Part shown: piece by piece, positions 57,674 to 64,000 of the stretch
How positions within the stretch are numbered: the stretch's first letter is position 1
Layout: each line of letters starts with the position of its first letter
NCBI GenBank assembly: GCA_001890945.1
Contig: MLAX01000005.1
Location: 518,415 to 582,414 of the forward strand
Reading direction: 5' to 3'
Source: Alphaproteobacteria bacterium AO1-B
GTDB lineage: Bacteria > Pseudomonadota > Alphaproteobacteria > Rhizobiales > Stappiaceae
Length of the DNA stretch: 64,000 nt
Translations under genes and position numbers: made by a program
The notes under the pieces: generated by a model
Seen by the model: only the letters and a program-made list of their open reading frames with translations
Told to the model about the DNA's origin: nothing
Databases searched by the model: none

Positions 57674-58372
57674 ATGAGACCAGGAAATCAAAGCAATAAG
57701 CGTATGCGCGGACGGGGCCGCAAGGGACCTAATCCGCTAACCCGGACTTATGAGTCCAACGGTCCTGATGTGAAAATCCGCGGCACAGCGATGCATATTG
57801 CGGAGAAGTATCAGCAGCTTGCCCGCGATGCACAGGCATCGGGCGACCGGGTGATGTCCGAGAATTACAATCAGCATGCTGAGCACTATCTCCGTATTGT
57901 AGCGGCTGCACAGCCGCCGCAGCAGAACACGCAGCACACTGCGCGTCATGAGGCGGACGACAACCAGGATCAGGCAGCCGTAAACGGCTCTGGCGGATCC
58001 CAAGGCAGTGACCAGCCGTCCAAGCCATCCGCAGACAACACCGTTGTTGATGGAGATGCTCCGCAGCCGTTTATCGACAACATGCCGGTGATTGACCAAG
58101 AAGGTCAGGTGAACGGGGCAGCTCAGGTGTCTGATGAAGTCGGCGAAGCTGAAGAGAAGCCGCGCCGCCGGACCCGGACGCCACGGACCCGTACCCCGCG
58201 CAAAGCTGCATCAGAGGCTGGGTCCGAAAATGAAGCGCAAGCTGGTGCCGGCGCTCCTGAAGCTGCGGATGAAGGCGAAGAGCAACCAAAACCGCGGCGC
58301 CGGACAACCCGGACACGCCGTGCCAAAGCAACGGAAGATACTCCTTCCGAAACGGCTGCGGCCGGTGAATGA
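57674..58372 (+). CDS. DUF4167-family protein with Arg/Thr-rich tail
   Basis: A 232-residue protein. The N-terminal ~75 residues are the DUF4167 domain: NKRMRGRGRKGPNPLTRTYE, then GPDVKIRGTAMHIAEKYQQL, then ASGDRVMSENYNQHAEHYLRI. The remainder is low-complexity: a Gln/Asn/Asp-rich linker, then a tail with two blocks of Arg-Thr-Pro repeats (RRRTRTPRTRTPRK and PRRRTTRTRRAK) divided by acidic stretches. The family is largely alphaproteobacterial and its function is unsettled; the basic ends suggest nucleic acid binding (inference). The ATG at 57674 gives the family-like start MRPGNQ. Confidence 0.85.
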   Translation: MRPGNQSNKRMRGRGRKGPNPLTRTYESNGPDVKIRGTAMHIAEKYQQLARDAQASGDRVMSENYNQHAEHYLRIVAAAQPPQQNTQHTARHEADDNQDQAAVNGSGGSQGSDQPSKPSADNTVVDGDAPQPFIDNMPVIDQEGQVNGAAQVSDEVGEAEEKPRRRTRTPRTRTPRKAASEAGSENEAQAGAGAPEAADEGEEQPKPRRRTTRTRRAKATEDTPSETAAAGE

Positions 58373-58403
58373 CGCCAGCGTCAAACAAGCTCTGAATGAT
58401 AAG

Positions 58404-58436
58404 AAACGGCGTCCATATGGGCGCCGTTTTTATTTT
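58404..58436 (+). terminator. Terminator after the DUF4167 gene
   Basis: AAACGGCGTCC and GGGCGCCGTTT form an 11-bp stem with one G-U pair and loop ATAT, followed by TTATTTT. It lies 31 bp after the stop codon. Confidence 0.9.
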
Positions 58437-58603
58437 GGCCGGCAATCGGGCGGTAATTTGATGCAGGGGCCTTTTGTGGTGAAAATGCAACACTATATTG
58501 GGTAGGCAGTGCTTTACGAGGCTGCGCAGATGCCCGCCAAGGGGTCTGAAACTCAAAAACGTTCCCCACGCTTCGGGTGGTGCGGACGGGAAGGGGATTG
58601 CAC

Positions 58604-61201
58604 ATGAACTTTGAAAAATATACCGAACGGGCCCGCGGATTCGTTCAATCTGCCCAGACATTTGCATTGGGCCGTGGCCACCAGCAGTTTACTCCGGAAC
58701 ATGTTCTGAAGGTCCTTCTGGATGATCCGGAAGGTATGGCGAGCGGTTTGATCAGCCGGGCTGGCGGCGATGCAAAAGCGCTCAGGGGCGATCTTGAAGG
58801 CATTCTCGATAAAATGCCGAAAGTCTCCGGTGGCTCTGGTCAACTTTACATGCACCAGGCAACCGCGCGGCTGTTTGATCAGGCAGAAAAGATAGCTGAC
58901 AAGGCCGGCGACAGTTTCGTGACTGTTGAGCGTCTTTTGCTAGCTCTGGCCATGGATGCAGACAGCGAAGCTGGCAAGTTGTTCAAGCGTCACGGCATCA
59001 CGCCGAATGCCTTGAATGAAGCTGTCAATCAGTTACGCCAAGGCCGCACGGCTGACAGTGCGACGGCAGAAAACCAGTATGAAGCTTTGAAAAAATATGC
59101 CCGGGACCTGACCGAGGTGGCGCGGGACGGAAAACTTGATCCGGTGATTGGCCGCGACGAGGAAATCCGCCGCACAATTCAGGTCTTGTCACGGCGGACG
59201 AAAAACAACCCCGTTTTGATCGGTGAACCGGGCGTCGGCAAAACCGCGATTGCGGAAGGTTTGGCGCTTCGGATCGTCAACGGCGATGTTCCTGAGTCCT
59301 TGAAGGACAAACAGTTGCTGGCACTCGACATGGGCGCCCTGATCGCCGGTGCGAAGTACCGCGGCGAGTTTGAGGAGCGTTTGAAGTCCGTCTTGTCTGA
59401 GGTTGAGGCCGCAGCGGGTGGGATTGTTCTCTTCATCGACGAAATGCACACGCTTGTGGGTGCCGGCAAGGCGGATGGTGCTATGGATGCATCGAACCTC
59501 CTGAAACCTGCGCTCGCACGCGGTGAGCTGCACTGTGTCGGGGCAACGACGCTCGATGAGTACCGCAAACACGTTGAAAAGGATGCAGCGCTTGCCCGCC
59601 GTTTCCAGCCGGTTTTCGTAACTGAACCGACAGTAGAGGACACGGTTTCGATCCTGCGCGGGATCAAAGAGAAGTATGAATTGCACCACGGTGTACGCAT
59701 CACCGACTCGGCAATCGTTTCGGCGGCATTTCTGTCAAACCGTTATATCACGGATCGGTTTTTGCCGGACAAGGCAATTGATCTCGTCGATGAGGCGGCA
59801 AGCCGCTTGCGCATGCAGGTGGATTCCAAACCGGAAGAACTCGACGAATTGGACCGTCGGATTATCCAGCTCAAGATCGAACGGGAAGCCCTCAAAACAG
59901 AAAGCGATGAAGCGGCCCAAGACCGTCTAGGGAAACTCGAAAGAGAACTGACGGATCTGGAAGAGCAATCTCAAACGTTGACCAGCCGCTGGCTTGGCGA
60001 AAAGGAAAAACTGAACCTTGAGCAAAAGATCAAGGAGCAGTTGGAGCAAGCCAGGATTGATCTGGAGATCGCACAGCGTCAAGGCGATTTGGCGAAGGCT
60101 GGGGAACTGGCTTACGGGGTTGTTCCGGATCTTGAACGCAAACTGGCTGATGCAGAAGCGTCCGAGGATAGTGACGCAATGGTCGATGAGGCGGTCACTC
60201 CGTCGCATATCGCCCAGGTCGTATCCAAATGGACGGGCATCCCGGTCGATAAAATGCTGGAAGGCGAGCGCGAAAAGCTGCTTCGGATGGAAGACGTTCT
60301 TGCTGGCCGAGTGATTGGTCAAAGCGAAGCGATCCATGCGGTGTCGACCGCCGTGCGGCGGGCACGCGCCGGACTTCAGGATCCGAACCGGCCGATCGGG
60401 TCGTTCATGTTCCTTGGACCTACCGGGGTTGGTAAAACCGAACTCACCAAGGCTTTGGCCAGCTTTCTGTTCGACGATGACAGCGCAATGGTGCGCATCG
60501 ATATGTCGGAATACATGGAGAAACACTCTGTTGCCCGGTTGATCGGCGCCCCTCCCGGCTACGTCGGATACGAGGAAGGTGGTGCTCTCACCGAAGCGGT
60601 TCGTCGGCGTCCGTATCAGGTCGTGCTCTTTGATGAAATCGAAAAAGCGCACTCCGATGTCTTTAACGTGCTGCTCCAGGTCCTCGATGATGGCCGCTTG
60701 ACGGATGGTCAGGGCCGGACTGTGGACTTCAGGAATACGCTGATCATCATGACTTCGAACCTCGGATCAGAGTTTCTGGTCAACCAGCCTGAAGGCGAAG
60801 ACAGCGATGCGGTTCGCACTGAGGTGATGTCTGTGGTCCGCGGGCATTTCCGCCCGGAATTCCTGAACCGGCTTGATGAGATTGTTCTCTTCCATCGGCT
60901 GCAGCGGTCTCAGATGTCGGCGATTGTCAAAATTCAGCTTGAGCGCTTGCGCGGTCTTTTGACTGACAGGAAGATTACGCTCAATCTGGACGACGGGGCG
61001 TTCGGCTGGTTGGCTCAAAAAGGGTACGATCCTGCTTACGGTGCGCGCCCGCTGAAGCGGGTGATCCAAAAGGATGTCCAAGATCCGTTGGCGGAGAAAC
61101 TGCTCGCCGGCGATGTCCTGGATGGGCAAACAGTAAATGTATCCGCCGGCACGGACCGCCTGCTGTTTCAGGTGGCAGGCGCTGACAGTCAGGCCGCGTA
61201 A
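58604..61201 (+). CDS. clpB: ATP-dependent disaggregase ClpB
   Basis: An 865-residue ClpB. The N-domain covers about residues 1-145. The first AAA module has Walker A GEPGVGKTAIAEGLA near 205. The coiled-coil M-domain (about 410-520, rich in Glu/Lys/Leu) is present and sets ClpB apart from ClpA and ClpC. The second AAA module has GPTGVGKTELTKALA near 605 and the C-terminal AYGARPLKRVIQ. It rescues aggregated proteins with DnaK. The start is the ATG at 58604 with GGAAGGGG upstream; the longer frame adds no homologous residues. The upstream 165 bp could hold a heat-shock promoter (CTTTTG and CTATAT 16 bases apart near 58475), but this is weak. Confidence 0.96.
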   Translation: MNFEKYTERARGFVQSAQTFALGRGHQQFTPEHVLKVLLDDPEGMASGLISRAGGDAKALRGDLEGILDKMPKVSGGSGQLYMHQATARLFDQAEKIADKAGDSFVTVERLLLALAMDADSEAGKLFKRHGITPNALNEAVNQLRQGRTADSATAENQYEALKKYARDLTEVARDGKLDPVIGRDEEIRRTIQVLSRRTKNNPVLIGEPGVGKTAIAEGLALRIVNGDVPESLKDKQLLALDMGALIAGAKYRGEFEERLKSVLSEVEAAAGGIVLFIDEMHTLVGAGKADGAMDASNLLKPALARGELHCVGATTLDEYRKHVEKDAALARRFQPVFVTEPTVEDTVSILRGIKEKYELHHGVRITDSAIVSAAFLSNRYITDRFLPDKAIDLVDEAASRLRMQVDSKPEELDELDRRIIQLKIEREALKTESDEAAQDRLGKLERELTDLEEQSQTLTSRWLGEKEKLNLEQKIKEQLEQARIDLEIAQRQGDLAKAGELAYGVVPDLERKLADAEASEDSDAMVDEAVTPSHIAQVVSKWTGIPVDKMLEGEREKLLRMEDVLAGRVIGQSEAIHAVSTAVRRARAGLQDPNRPIGSFMFLGPTGVGKTELTKALASFLFDDDSAMVRIDMSEYMEKHSVARLIGAPPGYVGYEEGGALTEAVRRRPYQVVLFDEIEKAHSDVFNVLLQVLDDGRLTDGQGRTVDFRNTLIIMTSNLGSEFLVNQPEGEDSDAVRTEVMSVVRGHFRPEFLNRLDEIVLFHRLQRSQMSAIVKIQLERLRGLLTDRKITLNLDDGAFGWLAQKGYDPAYGARPLKRVIQKDVQDPLAEKLLAGDVLDGQTVNVSAGTDRLLFQVAGADSQAA

Positions 61202-61225
61202 CCGAAGCGTCGCTTGAGATAAGAT

Positions 61226-61258
61226 AAAGCCCGCGGAGCAGTTGCTTCGCGGGCTTTT
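61226..61258 (+). terminator. Terminator after clpB
   Basis: AAAGCCCGCG pairs with CGCGGGCTTT, and the loop can extend the stem through AGCA/TGCT. A TTTTC tail follows. It lies 24 bp after the clpB stop. Confidence 0.9.
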
Positions 61259-61294
61259 CAATTTCTCCGATCTCTGCTCTTTACGCAGGCCGTC

Positions 61295-63295
61295 TTAATT
61301 CAATGATGCGATCCGGGAAGGCTTGCGGGCTCTGTCGAGCAAGGTGTCGATCCGGTAGCGCTCCGCCTCAAAGGCTGTGCGCAGTTCGCCGTCCAAGGTC
61401 CGCCCCTTAGGCAATTTGATCCGCATTGGGTCCATAAAGCGGCCGTTGACAAGTACTTCGTAGTGCAGATGCGGACCGGTCGACAGGCCTGTGGAGCCGA
61501 CATATCCGATAACGGTGCCTTGGTTGACCCTGGCCCCCTCCCGGATCCCTTTGGCGAACCCGGTCAAGTGACTGTAGGTGGTTACATAGCCGTTCGTATG
61601 CTGCAGCTCGATACGCCGCCCGTACCCGGAGCTCCAACCGGCTTTTTTGATTGTCCCATTGCCAGCCGCAAAAATCGGCGTGCCACGTGGCGCTGCCCAA
61701 TCAACACCACGGTGCATCTTCGTGTATCTGTGAATTGGGTGGCGGCGCATGCCGAAGCCAGACCTGAATTTGCCGCCGTTCAACGGTTTCCGGATCAGGA
61801 ACTTCTTCGCGCTCTGGCCAGAGTCGTCATAAAAGTCGATGACATTGTCATCCGGCGTCCGGTAGCGGTAAAACTCGCGGCTTGTGTTTCCGGTTTTCAA
61901 AGACGCATAAAGGATCTTCGGCGGGCCGCCAGCTTCGCTTTCGGTAAAGAACAGCTCGAGTGCGTCACCAGGCTGGACGCGGGCATTGAAATCGACATCA
62001 AAGGAGAACATCCGGATGAGATCGTCGATGATTGCTTCCGGCATGTCCTGTTCGAGGGCTGTCTGGTAGAGGCTGTCGTAAATTGCGGGCGTCGGACCAC
62101 CGTAGGAAATACGGTCGGCCTCTTCAAACGCATTCGCCAAAAACGTGTCGGGTTCTTTGGCTTCGATGTAGGATCCGCTGTCGGAGCGGGCCACAGTCGC
62201 CTGATGTTCAGTATCGGTATACAGACTGATCCGTTCCGGACGCATCCGCTCCAGATTTTCCGGATCCGGTGCATACGCGATCCGCAGCCGTTGACCATCC
62301 TCGATTTCCGTAAAGCCGAAAACATCTCGGAATGCATCATTGATGATAGCGGCTTCCTTATCAGTGGCCTCGTGTTCCAGCAACAGATCAGCGAGGTTTT
62401 GGCCCGAGCTCAATGGGATGATTTTTTCATCCATGCCGGCAAACCGGATTTCTTCCTCCCGTTTGGAGACGAAGGAGACGTTTTCCGGCGTGATGCGCAC
62501 GGCAAACCGTTCGAGATCGGGCTGAAGCGCAAGGTTGAAGTCAAACCGGCCCGGATCAACCAGAGTCTTTGCGGCCATCTCAACCGTGTCGATCGACATT
62601 GTGCGTGCGATTTCGCGCACGGAGAGTTCAATCTCGGTTTCAGTGGGAGTCGCATCCAAGGCAATCAAGCCGCTTTGTGATGGGAACGCGGTCAGACTGA
62701 TGCTGACTTCACTTTCAAGTTTTGCCCCATAGCTGGAGTCGGCCAAGAGTAAAGTTTCAGCTCCAGGCGCCCCGCCTTCGTCGTTCAAATCCTGATTGTC
62801 TGCAAACATCGCCATCGGATTGAAATCGGGGATGAGTTGGGCGAGATCCGGATCGGACCGGGTAGCAAGGCTGGCACTTACGAAAATATGAGGTTGCACC
62901 CGGATATTTTCGCGCTCCCCAACTCGGGTTACTACATTTACGTCAAGCACCTGTTTGTTGGAATACTCGGTTGCGGTTCGAAGCACCCGGTCGCCCTTCG
63001 ACCCACGCCCGCCAGTCTCGAGATAACCGTTGGCGCCGAGTTCAAACGATGGTGTGGCTGCAACACTGTACTGTCCGTCCAATGCGGCCGTAAGCGCGCC
63101 GCCCATCAAGACCAAAGACGTCACGCCTGTTAGAACAGTTCCGGTCAACCACCTGAAAGAGACTTGCCGACGGTCCGGCAATCCCTGCCCTGCCTCATAG
63201 GAACGCAGGGGAGGTTCATTCCCGAGGTCGATTTGCGATCGTTGATGGTTATGGAAGGGCCCAAGATGCATGTGTAACCGGTCCGGTCCTTTCAT
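61295..63295 (-). CDS. Large M23-family (LytM) metallopeptidase, membrane-anchored
   Basis: A protein of about 666 residues. A cytosolic N-terminus and one membrane helix near residues 48-75 (WLTGTVLTGVTSLVLMGGAL) precede a long periplasmic region. The LytM domain is near 540-640, with metal and catalytic residues in MHRGVDWAAPRGTPIFAAGNGTI and GPHLHYEVLVNGRFMDP. Such proteins cut cell-wall peptide cross-links. The middle section is poorly recognised; it includes a stretch compatible with OapA/LysM-like modules. The exact start is uncertain (ATGs at 63295 and 63271; a TTG at 63319), since none has a strong ribosome site. Confidence 0.88.
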   Translation of the reverse strand: MKGPDRLHMHLGPFHNHQRSQIDLGNEPPLRSYEAGQGLPDRRQVSFRWLTGTVLTGVTSLVLMGGALTAALDGQYSVAATPSFELGANGYLETGGRGSKGDRVLRTATEYSNKQVLDVNVVTRVGERENIRVQPHIFVSASLATRSDPDLAQLIPDFNPMAMFADNQDLNDEGGAPGAETLLLADSSYGAKLESEVSISLTAFPSQSGLIALDATPTETEIELSVREIARTMSIDTVEMAAKTLVDPGRFDFNLALQPDLERFAVRITPENVSFVSKREEEIRFAGMDEKIIPLSSGQNLADLLLEHEATDKEAAIINDAFRDVFGFTEIEDGQRLRIAYAPDPENLERMRPERISLYTDTEHQATVARSDSGSYIEAKEPDTFLANAFEEADRISYGGPTPAIYDSLYQTALEQDMPEAIIDDLIRMFSFDVDFNARVQPGDALELFFTESEAGGPPKILYASLKTGNTSREFYRYRTPDDNVIDFYDDSGQSAKKFLIRKPLNGGKFRSGFGMRRHPIHRYTKMHRGVDWAAPRGTPIFAAGNGTIKKAGWSSGYGRRIELQHTNGYVTTYSHLTGFAKGIREGARVNQGTVIGYVGSTGLSTGPHLHYEVLVNGRFMDPMRIKLPKGRTLDGELRTAFEAERYRIDTLLDRARKPSRIASLN

Positions 63296-63319
63296 TCGCT
63301 CAATGAAGCGGTTCTGCAA

Positions 63320-63689
63320 ATATAAAGCGGTATGCGTCCTGCAGGTTAACAGCTGAAGACGCTAAATGCCGGTTTTCGGCAAAAACGTCAAACATTCATC
63401 TTCAGAGATTAGCCTGCTTGCCCGAGAAATAAGGGCCTATGTCTGAAATCCGGCATAAATATGTTACTAGAAGACCGGCAGTTGTGACGAGAAACCGGAG
63501 CCCCCAATTAGGCTAATACAATCGAATTGGTCCGACATTATATATAAATGCCTCAGGAGCCGGGCTTTGGCCGAGTGTGAGAGCAGGCTTCGATACATAC
63601 ATATGAAGCGAGCTAGAAGGGCCCGTTATCTTTCATAAGATGCTGTAAAAAATAACAATTCCAGCATTTCTGTTTTTTGTGAATCTTTT
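63320..63689. other. 370-bp AT-richer gap before the rRNA-type promoter
   Basis: No gene is supported. It should hold the promoter of the minus-strand M23 peptidase gene and the upstream region of the rRNA operon. AT-rich tracts near 63530-63555 (ATTATATATAAATG) and 63644-63690 could act as UP-type elements or bends. A short minus-strand frame at 63633-63851 overlaps the promoter and is not credible. Confidence 0.45.
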
Positions 63690-63731
63690 TTGACAAACTG
63701 TGTTGACTCCAACTGGGGCGATGCGTATAAC
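63690..63731 (+). promoter_or_regulatory. Strong sigma-70-type promoter of an rRNA operon
   Basis: TTGACT at 63703-63708 and TATAAC at 63726-63731 are separated by exactly 17 bases. A second TTGACA lies 13 bases upstream at 63690, and the run before it is AT-rich, as expected of a growth-rate controlled promoter. It reads to the right, toward the leader that follows. Confidence 0.75.
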
Positions 63732-64000
63732 CGCCTCCATCGACGGCGGCGCTGCTGACGCGGCGCTCTTCACCGTCGGTTCTACCGAAAGATTTGAACC
63801 AAACGCCTCAACAAGGCCTCGGCTCTGTGTCTTCCGGTGTCGGCAATTCAAGCCGCATTCGCCCCGGTGAATGGTTCATTGACAATTTGATATTTGAAGG
63901 AAGGGAAGCGTAGGCGGCGTTGGTCTTGCGGTGCTTGGGTCTTTAGGGGCTTGAGTGTTTTAAGAGTTACGCAGGTACGCTGATCTTTCAGACAAGGAAG
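63732..64000 (+). other. Pre-rRNA leader (start of an rrn operon; 16S gene lies beyond the window)
   Basis: Downstream of the promoter there is no open frame. The stretch at 63878-63920 (TTCATTGACAATTTGATAT, then AAGGAAGGGAAGCG, then TAGGCGGCG) closely resembles the conserved leader seen before 16S rRNA genes in Rhizobiales and relatives. The sequence ends before the expected 16S 5' end (AGAGTTTGATC-like), which I do not find in the window. The identification rests on recall of this leader pattern plus the promoter. Confidence 0.65.

Noticed and set aside
61463..62680. 405-codon plus-strand frame inside the M23 peptidase gene
   Set aside because: Antisense shadow of a protein with clear LytM motifs; composition is not protein-like.
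63633..63851. Short minus-strand frame at the right edge
   Set aside because: It overlaps the rRNA-type promoter and leader and has no ribosome site or recognisable sequence.
1..64000. Search for CRISPR arrays, insertion sequences, prophage, toxin-antitoxin or defence genes
   Set aside because: No regularly spaced repeats, transposase, integrase or recognisable defence proteins were seen; the region looks like stable core chromosome.

Overview
The window reads as chromosomal DNA of an alphaproteobacterium. Gene content and order resemble marine Stappiaceae (Roseibium/Labrenzia-like) or neighbouring Rhizobiales; that placement is inference from synteny and protein character, not from a database search. 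Pointers are the PcaQ-type regulator beside pca genes, the secA-ppiC-argJ-mutT and grxC-nitrilase-DUF1178-ubiG-lysC-ptsP-prfA-prmC-DUF4167-clpB orders, a methylsuccinyl-CoA dehydrogenase of the ethylmalonyl-CoA pathway, an infC that must start at ATT, and an rRNA-operon promoter and leader at the right edge. Gene density is high, operons are tight with many 1-14 nt overlaps, and I see no insertion sequence, prophage, CRISPR array, plasmid origin or tRNA gene.

Region 1 (1-10.9 kb): an aromatic-acid locus. The end of a TRAP transporter (dctPQM-like) converges on a minus-strand operon pobA-pcaD-pcaC-pcaH-pcaG-BKACE-pcaB, which takes 4-hydroxybenzoate through protocatechuate to beta-ketoadipate. 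No pcaIJ or pcaF is present. A beta-keto acid cleavage enzyme (BKACE, DUF849) sits where they would be expected and may finish the pathway. Divergent pcaQ is translationally coupled to an unassigned thiamine-diphosphate enzyme. Region 2 (11-21 kb): a free-standing double-receiver protein, a small membrane protein, and a seven-gene operon tetR-liuB-ASCH-liuD-acyl-CoA synthetase-liuE-liuC for leucine/isovalerate catabolism, with a 14-bp palindrome at its head.

Region 3 (21-31 kb): mixed housekeeping and metabolic genes: polyphosphate kinase 2, a Gfo/Idh oxidoreductase, a metallo-beta-lactamase-fold hydrolase with a divergent DJ-1/AraC regulator, infC, small membrane and exported proteins, mcd, a YihY-type membrane protein and an EamA exporter. 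Region 4 (31-39.5 kb): chemoreceptor, FAD reductase, hydrolase, a class III cyclase with unusual catalytic residues, and a three-gene Gtr-like glycosyl-transfer module (GT2, GtrA, GT39).

Region 5 (39.6-63.3 kb): conserved core: secA, parvulin, argJ, mutT, an orphan Flp pilin, a methyltransferase, comF, grxC, nitrilase, DUF1178, phasin, hydrolase, ubiG, lysC, ptsP, prfA, prmC, DUF4167, clpB and a large M23 peptidase. The last ~700 bp carry no protein gene. They hold an rRNA-type promoter and the start of a pre-16S leader; the 16S gene itself should begin just beyond the window.

I did not find a clearly new multi-gene system. The most interesting points are the BKACE-terminated protocatechuate pathway, the pcaQ-coupled TPP enzyme, the cyclase with altered active-site residues, and several well-formed inverted repeats in leaders.
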